Below, piece by piece: positions 1-8,118 of a DNA stretch of 64,000 nt. The position numbers and the translations under genes are program-made. Positions within the stretch are counted from its first letter, which is position 1, and each line of letters opens with the position of its first letter. The stretch covers positions 496,001-560,000 of the forward strand of contig NVSG01000001.1 of assembly GCA_002401155.1 (NCBI GenBank), given 5' to 3'. The notes below the pieces were generated by a model that saw only the letters and a program-made list of their open reading frames with translations, was not told where the DNA came from and ran no database searches. The DNA is from Hyphomicrobiales bacterium (GTDB lineage Bacteria; Pseudomonadota; Alphaproteobacteria; Rhizobiales; Rhizobiaceae).

Positions 1-576
1 GCCGGTCGTTTGCGGCTTATAGCTGGTCGCTTTATATTCGCTCGGCGGGGTATAAATACCCGTCGCAAATTGCACATCTTTAGGGATATCAACCAGCACT
101 GGCCCCGGTCTGCCATGGCTTGCTACGTAAAATGCCTGATGCAGAATATTAGGCAATTCATCAACGTTGCGAACCAGCCAATTATGTTTTGTACAAGGGC
201 GCGTGATACCGACCGTATCAGCTTCCTGAAACGCATCCGATCCGATCAACGATGTCGGCACCTGCCCCGTGATACAAACCAATGGAACGGAATCAAGCAG
301 CGCATCCTGCAGCGGCGTAATGGCATTCGTCGCCCCCGGCCCGGAAGTTACGAGGAAACAACCAACCCTACCGGTTGAGCGAGCATAACCTTCGGCAGCG
401 TGCCCTGCCCCCTGCTCATGGCGCACCAGAATATGCCGCAATTCTTCTTGCTGGAAAATTTCGTCGTAAATTGGAAGCACGGCACCGCCCGGATATCCGA
501 AAATCATATCGACACCATTATCGATCATCGCCTGAACAACCATTTCAGCGCCGGTCATTTCCATCTGCTTTGCCAT
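1..576 (-). CDS. ilvI: Acetolactate synthase large subunit, N-terminal part (partial)
   Basis: The first 192 residues of the large, catalytic subunit of acetolactate synthase; the gene runs off the left edge of the window. The enzyme is ThDP- and FAD-dependent and makes acetolactate or acetohydroxybutyrate, the first shared step of Val, Leu and Ile synthesis. Translation of the reverse strand begins MAKQMEMTGAE, followed by FGYPGGAVLP, and RHEQGAGHAAEGYAR, which holds the conserved ThDP-activating Glu, then TSGPGATN. These are textbook ThDP-enzyme motifs of the pyrimidine-binding domain. An ilvH regulatory subunit would be expected further left but is not visible. The start is the first ATG after the attenuator-type terminator at 625-647. 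Regulation is described under the leader peptide. The identity is firm. Confidence 0.95.
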   Translation of the reverse strand, partial: MAKQMEMTGAEMVVQAMIDNGVDMIFGYPGGAVLPIYDEIFQQEELRHILVRHEQGAGHAAEGYARSTGRVGCFLVTSGPGATNAITPLQDALLDSVPLVCITGQVPTSLIGSDAFQEADTVGITRPCTKHNWLVRNVDELPNILHQAFYVASHGRPGPVLVDIPKDVQFATGIYTPPSEYKATSYKPQTTG

Positions 577-624
577 TTTTCTGCTCACTTCATTTCTTCA
601 TTATTGGATGTAAAATTTAGACAT

Positions 625-647
625 AAAAAAAGCTCCCTTTGGGAGCC
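625..647 (-). terminator. Intrinsic terminator in the ilvI leader (attenuator)
   Basis: On the minus strand a GCTCCC/GGGAGC stem (632-646) with a three-base AAA loop is followed directly by a run of seven T (625-631). It lies between the leader peptide and the ilvI start, so it would stop transcription before the structural gene. The 5' arm contains TCCCA, which can pair with TGGGA at the end of the leader reading frame. That gives a possible competing antiterminator. Confidence 0.85.
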
Positions 648-654
648 GAATTTT

Positions 655-703
655 GCGTACACGCTGCTTTCGCGATGGAATTTATCCCATCACGCGTGTA
701 CGC
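655..703 (-). promoter_or_regulatory. Long hairpin overlapping the ilvI leader peptide
   Basis: Perfect 10-bp inverted arms (655-664 and 694-703, GCGTACACGC on the transcript side) enclose a second small stem GATGG/CCATC. The upstream arm of the RNA lies in leader codons 10-13, just after the Ile-Leu-Val-Val run. A ribosome stalled on those codons would therefore interfere with the hairpin. This is the geometry of a pause or anti-antiterminator element, but the exact alternative pairings need folding. Confidence 0.6.
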
Positions 704-732
704 CTCATCACCACAAGAATTTCAATAGTCAT
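682..732 (-). CDS. Branched-chain amino acid leader peptide
   Basis: A 16-codon reading frame, MTIEILVVMRRTRVMG, ends about 105 bases before the ilvI start. Six of 16 residues are Ile, Leu or Val, including the consecutive run I-L-V-V, preceded by I-E. A GGAAG ribosome site sits about six bases before the ATG. A promoter lies just upstream, and a hairpin plus an intrinsic terminator lie just downstream. This is the arrangement of a ribosome-mediated transcription attenuator: shortage of charged Ile, Leu or Val tRNA stalls the ribosome and allows read-through into ilvI. The peptide itself probably has no other role. Confidence 0.8.
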   Translation of the reverse strand: MTIEILVVMRRTRVMG

Positions 733-759
733 TTTAAGTCTTCCATTTCAACTGCGCAA

Positions 760-788
760 ACACTAGCCACGGTTTAGTTTTCAGTCAA
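760..788 (-). promoter_or_regulatory. Promoter of the ilvI leader transcript
   Basis: On the minus strand TTGACT (783-788) and TAGTGT (760-765) are separated by exactly 17 bases. The -35 hexamer is near consensus and the -10 is weak, as is common in alphaproteobacteria. Transcription would begin about 20 bases before the leader peptide ATG at 732. Confidence 0.6.
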
Positions 789-805
789 CCGATATATTTG
801 CCGCC

Positions 806-1618
806 TTACGCAGCAACCCTGTTACGCCCCTTACGCTTGGCCTCATAGAGCTTCTTGTCTGCTTCCGAAAACATAATTTTAATATTCTTTTGACGCAAAG
901 CATTCGATGCAATGCCAATTGAAATTGTCGGACGAAGAACCGCATTCTCTACCTGAACCTCAATGTCAGCAATATTGGCGCGATAACGCTCCGCCACAGC
1001 CCGCAACTGAGCATCCGTCGCAAAAAGCGTGATGACGGCAAATTCCTCACCACCTATCCGCGCAACAATATCATGTTCCCGAGTCAGACCTTTTAACCGC
1101 TGAGCCACAATTTTCAAAATTCTATCACCGGTCTCATGGCCATAATTATCATTAAAGCTTTTGAAGTGATCAAGATCCATTACCAGCAGACCAAAAGATA
1201 AATCCTGCTGATTGAACTCCTTCAAATAGGCTTTGAACGCACTTTCAAAATAGCGCCGGTTCGGCAGATTGGTCAGCACATCGGTGATCGCCTGTTTCTC
1301 AAAGGATTTAGCCAGATTGCTGATATTGATCGTTTCATCCTGACTACGCCGCATCATCGGAAGAATAATCATGACAATGCACAGAAAGGCCAACAACAAC
1401 AAAAACATCGAATAAAACAGATAATTCTGCGCCACACTGGGCCGATACACGCCATTTATTTGCTGAACAACAACAGCAGAACTCATCCAATAAGCATAAA
1501 ACACCAAAAGGCCCGCCGCGAGCACGAAGAGTGCTTCCAGCGCAACGAAATAGTTCACTGCTTTCTTACTAAAAAACCGAGACATTTTGAAAGTACCAAT
1601 TAAGACTCCGACAATCAT
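806..1618 (-). CDS. Membrane-bound GGDEF diguanylate cyclase
   Basis: A 270-residue protein predicted to make cyclic di-GMP from two GTP at the inner membrane. Two hydrophobic segments (about residues 22-44 and 66-90) flank a short periplasmic loop of some 20 residues, followed by a linker and a GGDEF domain (about 108-266). The active-site motif GGEEF is at 189-193. An RxxD inhibitory site (REHD, 180-183) sits five residues upstream, so product feedback inhibition is likely. The loop is too small for a standard sensor domain, so the signal is unknown. Met12 is an alternative start; both have weak ribosome sites. It is a single gene between the ilvI control region and miaA, with no EAL partner nearby. 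Confidence 0.9.
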   Translation of the reverse strand: MIVGVLIGTFKMSRFFSKKAVNYFVALEALFVLAAGLLVFYAYWMSSAVVVQQINGVYRPSVAQNYLFYSMFLLLLAFLCIVMIILPMMRRSQDETINISNLAKSFEKQAITDVLTNLPNRRYFESAFKAYLKEFNQQDLSFGLLVMDLDHFKSFNDNYGHETGDRILKIVAQRLKGLTREHDIVARIGGEEFAVITLFATDAQLRAVAERYRANIADIEVQVENAVLRPTISIGIASNALRQKNIKIMFSEADKKLYEAKRKGRNRVAA

Positions 1619-1704
1619 ACCTTGAGAGTTTAAAAAAAGAGTGAATATAAAAACACTTTATTATACAAAGGTATAAGCCCTAAAATGATTCCTCGAACGC
1701 GAAA

Positions 1705-2592
1705 TCAAGATGAAGATACATCCTGCCAATCATCAGAAAATTGATTGCGAAACCAAGTATATTGGCGTTTTGCATATTGCCGGGAAGCAGCCTGTGCCAA
1801 TTGGATCGCCTCATCAAGCGAGACTTCATCGCGCAAATATGCTGAGAGCTGCGGCACACCAATCGCTTTCATTACGGGCAAATTCCCTGCCACCCTCATT
1901 TCAAGCAAGGATTGAACTTCCTCAATCGCTCCATTTTCAATCATAGTATGAAAGCGGGCATTGATCCGTTCATGCAGCAATGACCGTTCGGGTAAAATAA
2001 GTAATTTCTTGGTCGAAACAAACCCAAGCAATGCTTCATGGGCTGCTTTATCCTGCCATTCTAACAAGGATTTTCCGGTACTATCATAGACTTCCAACGC
2101 CCGAGTAATGCGCTGACGATCCAGCGGCTTCAGTTTCGCTGCCATTTCCGGATCGCGATTCAACAATTCACCATGCAGATCATCACCACCTGCATCATAA
2201 ATATCACGCCATTTCTTGCGAATATCCGCATCAATTGGCGGCATCGGCGAAAGCCCGTCGAGCATGGCAGAAAAATACAACCCGGTTCCGCCAACAAAAA
2301 TCACCTTGCGTCCGGATGTCAATATATCTTTCAAATGCCCCTCTGCATCCTCCAGCCATTTTGCCACCGAATACGCCTCATGGGGTGAAACCGTACCGAA
2401 CAACCGGTGCTCGCACATACTTTCTTCTTCAGCGCTTGGCCGTGCCGTAACAATCCGCAATCCATCATAAATCTGCATGGAATCCGCATTGACCACCACG
2501 CCGTTAAACTGCTGCGCCAGTTTAATTGCCAGCGCACTCTTGCCGCTTGCAGTCGGGCCAGCTATCAAAACAACGTCTTCTTCGATATCCAT
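1705..2592 (-). CDS. miaA: tRNA dimethylallyltransferase
   Basis: Transfers a dimethylallyl group to N6 of A37 in tRNAs that read UNN codons. The 295-residue length is normal. The P-loop GPTASGKS lies at residues 12-19, followed by NADSMQIY with the conserved Asp, GGTGLYF, and a C-terminal half with QYAKRQYTWFRNQ, all hallmarks of MiaA. The ATG at 2592 has AGGGAAA just upstream. It is divergent from serB with only about 34 bases between the starts, so the two promoters must overlap. Identity is firm. Confidence 0.97.
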   Translation of the reverse strand: MDIEEDVVLIAGPTASGKSALAIKLAQQFNGVVVNADSMQIYDGLRIVTARPSAEEESMCEHRLFGTVSPHEAYSVAKWLEDAEGHLKDILTSGRKVIFVGGTGLYFSAMLDGLSPMPPIDADIRKKWRDIYDAGGDDLHGELLNRDPEMAAKLKPLDRQRITRALEVYDSTGKSLLEWQDKAAHEALLGFVSTKKLLILPERSLLHERINARFHTMIENGAIEEVQSLLEMRVAGNLPVMKAIGVPQLSAYLRDEVSLDEAIQLAQAASRQYAKRQYTWFRNQFSDDWQDVSSS

Positions 2593-2626
2593 CTATTTCC
2601 CTACCATGAACTGGAATTCTCAGCCC

Positions 2627-3514
2627 ATGTCTTATGTTGCGACCCTGATTGCTAACCCGAACAATCCCGTTCTTGACCGGCAACTCGGCGAGCAGGCAGC
2701 CGAAGCAATTGGCGCTTCGCAGCTATACTGGCTGGCCGATGGCATTGCCTGCGACATCCCTTTGCCATCAAATACTAATTGTGATCAGGCAAGGCAACAA
2801 ATAAGCGCAATTATCGCTAATGCTCCTATCGACTTAACCATTCAAACCATTGAGACACGCCGCAAGAAGGCGCTGATTGCCGATATGGATTCCACCATGA
2901 TCGATCAGGAATGCATTGACGAATTGGCCGTCTTTGCCGGTGTTTATGACAAGGTGGCAGCAATCACCATCCGCACCATGAACGGCGAGCTGGATTTCGA
3001 AACCTCCATGCGTGAACGGGTCGCCATGTTGGGTGGTCTGGATGTTGCAATCATCAATCAGGTGATTGAAGAAAAAATCACCCTTGCATCAGGTGGCAGG
3101 GCTCTGGTTCAGACCATGCGAGATAATGGAGCCTATACAGCGCTCGTATCAGGTGGTTTCACCTCATTCACCGCCAACGTCGCAGAGCAAATTGGTTTTC
3201 ATGAAAATCGTGCAAATATACTGATCGAAGAAGATGGGGTGCTAACAGGCAAAGTCGAAGACCCTATTCTGGGGGCAGATGCAAAAGTGGTAGCCTTAAA
3301 TGACATAGCTAAAACCCACGCGCTCACCGCAGCAGATTTCATAGCAGTCGGCGACGGGGCCAATGATATTCCCATGTTGAAATTGGCAGGGACAGGCGTA
3401 GCCTTGCACGCAAAACCAACGGTCGCCGCAACATCAAAACACTGTATCAATCATGGCGATCTGACCGCACTCCTTTATATGCAGGGTTACCGACAATCAG
3501 ATTTTGTGAGCTGA
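2627..3514 (+). CDS. serB: Phosphoserine phosphatase
   Basis: Dephosphorylates phosphoserine in the last step of serine synthesis. It is a HAD-superfamily enzyme with motif I DMDST at about residues 86-90 (nucleophile Asp), a Ser-containing motif II (ALVSGGFTSF) and motif IV GDGANDIPML. The N-terminal 80 residues are the usual SerB regulatory region. The open frame extends upstream into miaA antisense sequence, but MSYVATLIANPN is the natural beginning. The alternative ATG at 2606 adds seven residues. A GGAA about ten bases before 2627 supports the chosen start. The gene is followed after two bases by a GNAT gene, so they are probably cotranscribed. Confidence 0.93.
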   Translation: MSYVATLIANPNNPVLDRQLGEQAAEAIGASQLYWLADGIACDIPLPSNTNCDQARQQISAIIANAPIDLTIQTIETRRKKALIADMDSTMIDQECIDELAVFAGVYDKVAAITIRTMNGELDFETSMRERVAMLGGLDVAIINQVIEEKITLASGGRALVQTMRDNGAYTALVSGGFTSFTANVAEQIGFHENRANILIEEDGVLTGKVEDPILGADAKVVALNDIAKTHALTAADFIAVGDGANDIPMLKLAGTGVALHAKPTVAATSKHCINHGDLTALLYMQGYRQSDFVS

Positions 3515-3516
3515 CA

Positions 3517-4077
3517 ATGATACTGGAAACCGAACGATTGATCCTGCGCGACTGGCAGGAAGAAGATATTGACGAACTGATTGCCCTGAAGGGTGACAGT
3601 CAGGTTATGAAACATTTTCCCGGCACAGATTCTAAAGAAAAGGTGCGCGAGAACTTCATAAAAAGCAGGAGCAATTCAGCCAAACACGGTTATTGGTATT
3701 GGCCAGTCATTCTGTGTGAAACCAACGAATTTTTAGGTTTTTGCGGCATCGCCGAAACCGGATATGAAACCCCGTTTGGCCCGATAACCGAGATCGGCTG
3801 GAGCCTGAACGCTCGTTTCTGGGGTAAAGGTTACACCACCGAAGCAGCACGGGCATGGCTCGGCCATGCCTTTGACATCCTTGATAAACCAGAAGTCGTA
3901 TCCTTCACCACCAACAACAATTTGCCATCGCTATCGGTGATGAAAAAACTGGGAATGAAACGTGATGCGGCAAAGGATTTTGATCATCCAAGAGTGTCAG
4001 CAAAAACCCACCCTCACCTTGTGCGCCACGTGGTTTATTCAATGACAAATAAAGAATGGCGCAAACAGACTCAATAA
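3517..4077 (+). CDS. GNAT acetyltransferase, RimJ/RimL type
   Basis: A 186-residue acetyl-CoA-dependent N-acetyltransferase. It begins ILETERLILRDW, the classic RimJ/RimL start. The middle (GWSLNARFWGKGYTTEAA) contains the acetyl-CoA pyrophosphate-binding loop (Q/R-x-x-G-x-G/A type), and the end has LPSLSVMKKLGMK, the usual helix near the substrate site. The substrate cannot be told from sequence: protein N-termini and small amines are both possible. The ATG starts two bases after the serB stop, suggesting coupled expression. The gene ends at a strong terminator shared with the convergent protease gene. Confidence 0.85.
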   Translation: MILETERLILRDWQEEDIDELIALKGDSQVMKHFPGTDSKEKVRENFIKSRSNSAKHGYWYWPVILCETNEFLGFCGIAETGYETPFGPITEIGWSLNARFWGKGYTTEAARAWLGHAFDILDKPEVVSFTTNNNLPSLSVMKKLGMKRDAAKDFDHPRVSAKTHPHLVRHVVYSMTNKEWRKQTQ

Positions 4078-4105
4078 AAAAGGGCAACCAAAGTCGCCCT
4101 TTTTA
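4074..4105. terminator. Bidirectional intrinsic terminator
   Basis: Inverted repeat AAAAAGGGC ... GCCCTTTTT between the convergent GNAT gene and the Do protease gene. A run of A precedes the stem and a run of T follows it, so it can end transcripts from both strands. Confidence 0.8.
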
Positions 4106-4125
4106 AAAGTCTAATTCAAGCGAAT

Positions 4126-5652
4126 TCAGCCTGCGATACGAACAACCACAAAGCGGATATCACCGGTTTTGGAAGAAACCATCAACAACGCATTCTTGCG
4201 GCCTTCGCTGCTCAAGCGTTTGATCTGGTCAGCCACATCCTGCGCGGTTAGCACTGGCTCTTGCCCAACCTGAACAACAATCTCGCCAACCTTGATGCCT
4301 TTTTCTTCCGCATGGCTACCCGCTTCGACCTTAGTGATAATCACACCCACAATCTCGGGGCCAATACTACCGGCTTCGCGAATATCATCGGTGAGCGCCT
4401 GAACGGTGATGCCGACAACGGTAACCGTTGGATGGGATTTTTCTTCCTTGTCCTTGGCCGCAGATGCAATCTGCTTTTCACCATCTTCAAGACGTCCAAG
4501 CCTAACCTGAATGGTTTCCTTTTTCCCTTGCCGCAGGACAAGCACATCAACCACTTTATCAATCGATGTTTCAGCAACAATACGGGGAAGATCGCGCATG
4601 GTATCAATGACCTTGCCATCGAATTCAAGAATAATATCGCCAGATTTCAAACCGCTTTTTTCAGCCGGTCCATCGCGAACCACACCGCTAACCAGCGCAC
4701 CGGACGCTTTATCAAGTCCGAGACTTTCAGCAATATCATCCGAAACCGTCTGAATTTGAACTCCAAGCCAACCACGCCGCGTTTCGCCATATTCACGCAA
4801 TTGCGTAACAACGGAGGCTGCAAGCTTGGATGGAATGGAAAATCCGATACCAATTGAACCGCCCGACGGCGAGATAATGGCGGTATTAATACCAATCACT
4901 TCGCCAGACATATTAAACAGCGGTCCGCCAGAGTTTCCCCGGTTGATCGCCGCATCGGTCTGAATGAAATTATCATAGGGCCCGGAATTAATATCGCGTC
5001 CAATCGCCGAGACGATACCCAGCGAAACAGAACCACCAAGGCCAAACGGATTACCAATGGCCATTACCCAATCACCAATTCGCGAGGCATCGGAATCACC
5101 GAACGAAACCGCGTTCAATTTCCCCTCAGGCTTCACTCTTAAAACCGCGATATCTGTCTTGGCATCCTTGCCAATCAGCTCTGCGGTTAGCTTAGAACCA
5201 TCGCTGAAATTGACGGTAATTTCATCCGCGTCCGCGATCACATGATTATTGGTGATAATGATACCGGATGAATCAATCACGAAACCAGAACCAAGCGACT
5301 GCACCGTGCGGGGCCGTTGACCGGGCTTTGCATTAGGCTTTTTGCCGGGTGTTCCATTGGGACCGGGACGCCCGTTTGGAAACAGCTCGTCAAAGAATTC
5401 CTGAAAAGGAGAACCTTCCGGCACCCGGGGAACGGGAGACGTTGGCCGTTTTTGTTTGACCTTTTGAGATGTGGAAATATTCACCACCGCACTCAGCAGA
5501 TTTTCAGCAATATCAGCAACGGATACGGGGCCTTGCGCCCGTGCGCTTAAAACAGGAGCCAAAGGCGCAAATCCACCCAAGGACACCGACAGACCCAAAA
5601 CAGCAATTGCACCCAATTTTGAAAAATTAATGCTCTTAATCGAGATGACCAT
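4126..5652 (-). CDS. Periplasmic Do/DegP-type serine protease with two PDZ domains
   Basis: A 508-residue HtrA-family protease-chaperone of the periplasm. An N-terminal signal peptide (hydrophobic core about 12-34, Ala-rich end SARAQ) is followed by a Pro/Gly-rich linker (about 68-118). The trypsin-like domain has the triad His137 (NNHVIADADE), Asp167 (KTDIAVLRV) and Ser241 (GNSGGPLF). Two PDZ domains follow (about 290-385 and 410-505). An AGGAGGGC ribosome site sits about ten bases before the ATG. It lies downstream of hflK, hflC and DUF2065 on the same strand, as in other rhizobia, forming an envelope quality-control block. Confidence 0.93.
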   Translation of the reverse strand: MVISIKSINFSKLGAIAVLGLSVSLGGFAPLAPVLSARAQGPVSVADIAENLLSAVVNISTSQKVKQKRPTSPVPRVPEGSPFQEFFDELFPNGRPGPNGTPGKKPNAKPGQRPRTVQSLGSGFVIDSSGIIITNNHVIADADEITVNFSDGSKLTAELIGKDAKTDIAVLRVKPEGKLNAVSFGDSDASRIGDWVMAIGNPFGLGGSVSLGIVSAIGRDINSGPYDNFIQTDAAINRGNSGGPLFNMSGEVIGINTAIISPSGGSIGIGFSIPSKLAASVVTQLREYGETRRGWLGVQIQTVSDDIAESLGLDKASGALVSGVVRDGPAEKSGLKSGDIILEFDGKVIDTMRDLPRIVAETSIDKVVDVLVLRQGKKETIQVRLGRLEDGEKQIASAAKDKEEKSHPTVTVVGITVQALTDDIREAGSIGPEIVGVIITKVEAGSHAEEKGIKVGEIVVQVGQEPVLTAQDVADQIKRLSSEGRKNALLMVSSKTGDIRFVVVRIAG

Positions 5653-5732
5653 TGCAGCCAGCCCTCCTATTCATATGATTGGGCAGGTTATCCTGCACTT
5701 CAACAATCTATGCCCCTGACTTATGCCTCTGG

Positions 5733-5918
5733 TCACGCCTTGATCAACCAGACCAGAAATACGCCCACAGCCATAACCACAACACCCATTATTCGCAGAG
5801 TGCTATCGGGAATATGAGGCAATTCCGCGGCCATCCGCTTCATCGCACCCGGCATTAGAGAGTAAATAAGCCCCTCCAAAACCAGTACCAGACCAATAGC
5901 AATGGCAAGCTCACTCAT
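5733..5918 (-). CDS. DUF2065 small membrane protein
   Basis: A 61-residue protein with two hydrophobic segments (about residues 3-22 and 40-59) separated by a short polar loop containing PHIPDSTLRIMG. It matches the YjeT-like DUF2065 family, known to sit beside hflKC and Do protease genes. Its function is unknown; its position suggests a link with HflKC or envelope proteolysis. It starts 27 bases after hflC ends. Confidence 0.85.
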   Translation of the reverse strand: MSELAIAIGLVLVLEGLIYSLMPGAMKRMAAELPHIPDSTLRIMGVVVMAVGVFLVWLIKA

Positions 5919-5945
5919 GGTGCGCTTGCCATCGCATTAAGTTCA

Positions 5946-6845
5946 TTATTTGGCAGAGGAACTAACCTTTCCGCTCGGGTCCGTGAAATAACGGAAGAAA
6001 TCTGAATCAGGCGACAAAATCATTGTCGTATCAGAGCCTTCCAATGCCTCACGGTAAGCAGCCATGGAACGATAGAATTCAAAGAATTCCGGATCACGGT
6101 TGAATGCATCGGCAAAAATTCCGTTGCGCTCGCCCTCGCCCTGACCACGTAAAATTTCACTTTCACGCTGGGCACTGGCCGTAATCTCAACAACTTCACG
6201 ATCCGAACGCGCCTTGATCCGGCGCGCAGCTTCCTGACCACGAGCACGAAGACGTTCAGCTTCCGCCAGACGTTCCGCATTCATCCGCGCAAAGGTCTGA
6301 TCAGATACTTCAGCTGTCAATTCCGTACGTTTAATACGCACATCTTCGATTGTCAGCCCAAGCTCTGCAACCGCAGGGATAAGCTCGTCACGAACCTGAC
6401 GCATCATTGCTGTACGTTCTTTAGACAATGCAGCCTCAAAACCACGCAGACCGTAAACCCGGCGGAGAGCAGCATCAAGACGGGTGCGAAGACGATCTTC
6501 GGCCAGTCTTAAACTACCTGAAACCTGACTACGGAACTGGCGAGCATTGGCCACACGGTAGGTCATGAACGCATCAACGTCATAGAATTTACCACCAGAA
6601 ACCTGCACCCGCAGGTTTTGAAGGTCAAACCGCAACAGCCGATCTTCAACGATTTGGATTGTGTCCATTTCGAACATGGTCAATGGCAATTTGAAATAGA
6701 GACCTGGCTCCGTTTCAACGCGCTTGATTTCACCAAAGCGCATGACAATGACCTGATTACGCTCATTCACGACAAAGATTGAATTAAGCAAGAGATACCC
6801 GATGATCGCGAGAGCAACGAGAATGAATGGCATACGGTTGCTCAT
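5946..6845 (-). CDS. hflC: FtsH regulator HflC (SPFH/prohibitin family)
   Basis: A 299-residue inner-membrane protein that assembles with HflK into a large ring complex controlling the FtsH protease. One N-terminal membrane segment (about 6-26) is followed by an SPFH/band-7 domain (VVNERNQVIVMRFGEIKR onward) and a helical stretch rich in Arg, Glu and Ala (about 185-240). The ATG overlaps the hflK stop as ATGA, so translation is coupled. The start and gene pair are typical. Identity is firm. Confidence 0.95.
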   Translation of the reverse strand: MSNRMPFILVALAIIGYLLLNSIFVVNERNQVIVMRFGEIKRVETEPGLYFKLPLTMFEMDTIQIVEDRLLRFDLQNLRVQVSGGKFYDVDAFMTYRVANARQFRSQVSGSLRLAEDRLRTRLDAALRRVYGLRGFEAALSKERTAMMRQVRDELIPAVAELGLTIEDVRIKRTELTAEVSDQTFARMNAERLAEAERLRARGQEAARRIKARSDREVVEITASAQRESEILRGQGEGERNGIFADAFNRDPEFFEFYRSMAAYREALEGSDTTMILSPDSDFFRYFTDPSGKVSSSAK

Positions 6846-7942
6846 TTGGATGCTCCTGACTGAGTGGCTCGTTTTTGAATTTCAGGAAGTGGCAAATAAG
6901 GAACAACGCCCTGTCCGCTTCCGCTTTGGCCCATAATAACCTTGTTGGAGCTTTTCAGCACCGCTTCCATGGTTTCAAGGAATAGGCGTTTACGGGTAAC
7001 TTCAGGAGCCAGTTTATATTGGTCATAAACCGAGATAAAGCGCTGCGCTTCACCCTTTGCTTCTTCCACTACGCGGTTTTTATAAGCTGCCGCATCCTCG
7101 GTAATTTGAGCAGCTTCACCACGTGCAGCACCCAAAATACGGTTGGAATAACGATTGGCTTCTTCAACAAACCGGTCTTCATCCTGCTCGGCACGCTGCA
7201 CTTCATCAAAGGAGTCAGCAACCTCGCGAGGCGGCGCCACATCCTGAATGTTGATAGCGTTGATTCGCAGACCCGTGCCATATTGTTCAAGAGTCGTTTG
7301 AATAATTGCCAACACTTCAGTGGCAATACCTGCACGATCATCACGGAAGACATCCTGTGCAGGACGTCTGCCAACAACTTCACGCATGGCACTTTCAGAA
7401 ACTTCAACAACCATTCCCACAGGATCAGCTACATTAAACAAATAATCGTTTGGACTAACGACCTGAAACAGGACCGAGAATTCCATATCGACGATGTTTT
7501 GATCGCCCGACAGCATCTGCCCGCTGGCAGCATCTCTGTTTCCACCGATATTGATCTGGTTCTCACGAACATTAACAATGTCATAGGTCTCAACAGGCCA
7601 TAGATAAAAATGCAGGCCCGGCTCGGAAACATCGGTTTTTGGCTTACCAAAACGAAGTTCTACGCCCAGTTCATCCGGTTTTACCGTATAAACTGCATTG
7701 GCAATATAAAGGCCGACAAATACAGCGGCAACAATCATGGCAATCGCGGGTGAAAACCCACCACCGCCCGGAAGCGCTTTTTTCAGCTGTTCCTGACCTT
7801 TTTTGATGATGTCTTCCAAATCCGGTGGTTGTCCGCCACCGCCACGTGGTGGTTGTCCACCACCCCATGGGCCGCCGCCATCGCCGCCGCCATTTCCGTT
7901 ACCACCGTTCCAGCCACCGCCGGGTTTATTGCTCCAAGGCAT
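6842..7942 (-). CDS. hflK: FtsH regulator HflK (SPFH/prohibitin family)
   Basis: A 366-residue partner of HflC. The first 62 residues are an extreme Gly/Pro/Asn-rich cytoplasmic tail, then comes a single membrane segment (about 64-86), a band-7 domain (TVKPDELGVELRFGKP onward) and an Ala/Glu-rich coiled region (about 235-300). The gene has AAAGGAA before the ATG and a good promoter at 8001-8029. It is first in a probable operon hflK-hflC-DUF2065-protease. Confidence 0.95.
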   Translation of the reverse strand: MPWSNKPGGGWNGGNGNGGGDGGGPWGGGQPPRGGGGQPPDLEDIIKKGQEQLKKALPGGGGFSPAIAMIVAAVFVGLYIANAVYTVKPDELGVELRFGKPKTDVSEPGLHFYLWPVETYDIVNVRENQINIGGNRDAASGQMLSGDQNIVDMEFSVLFQVVSPNDYLFNVADPVGMVVEVSESAMREVVGRRPAQDVFRDDRAGIATEVLAIIQTTLEQYGTGLRINAINIQDVAPPREVADSFDEVQRAEQDEDRFVEEANRYSNRILGAARGEAAQITEDAAAYKNRVVEEAKGEAQRFISVYDQYKLAPEVTRKRLFLETMEAVLKSSNKVIMGQSGSGQGVVPYLPLPEIQKRATQSGASK

Positions 7943-8000
7943 ACATTTTCCTTTAGGTATGTCGTAATTTTAAAACCCATCAAAGGGTTCAGTCACTCTA

Positions 8001-8029
8001 TTTATAGGCATCTTGCCGCCAGCTTTCAA
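8001..8029 (-). promoter_or_regulatory. Promoter of hflK-hflC
   Basis: On the minus strand TTGAAA (8024-8029) and TATAAA (8001-8006) are exactly 17 bases apart, 59 bases before the hflK ATG. This is a good housekeeping-sigma promoter. The flanking GTTGAAA and CCTATAAAT also resemble alphaproteobacterial RpoH promoters, which would suit a protease-control operon. The two cannot be separated by eye. Confidence 0.6.
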
Positions 8030-8118
8030 CGGCATCAACGCTTCTAATGGTGATTAATTGCTTTAATGACTAACACAAGGCGAATTGGGGCGAATTGGGC
8101 AAAAACTGTTGAAAAGCC

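Noticed and set aside
2477-2626. A 50-codon N-terminal extension of SerB.
   Set aside because: Lies antisense to miaA and does not resemble the family; the SerB start at 2627 or 2606 fits better.
4261-4857. A 198-codon plus-strand frame opposite the Do protease.
   Set aside because: Antisense of a firm gene; the product is Asn/Phe-rich with no recognised domain.
7019-7603. A 194-codon plus-strand frame opposite hflK.
   Set aside because: Antisense of hflK; no ribosome site or family motif.
8080-8100. Direct repeat of CGAATTGGG/C near the folA end.
   Set aside because: Two copies of a 9-10 base word in a short gap; probably chance.
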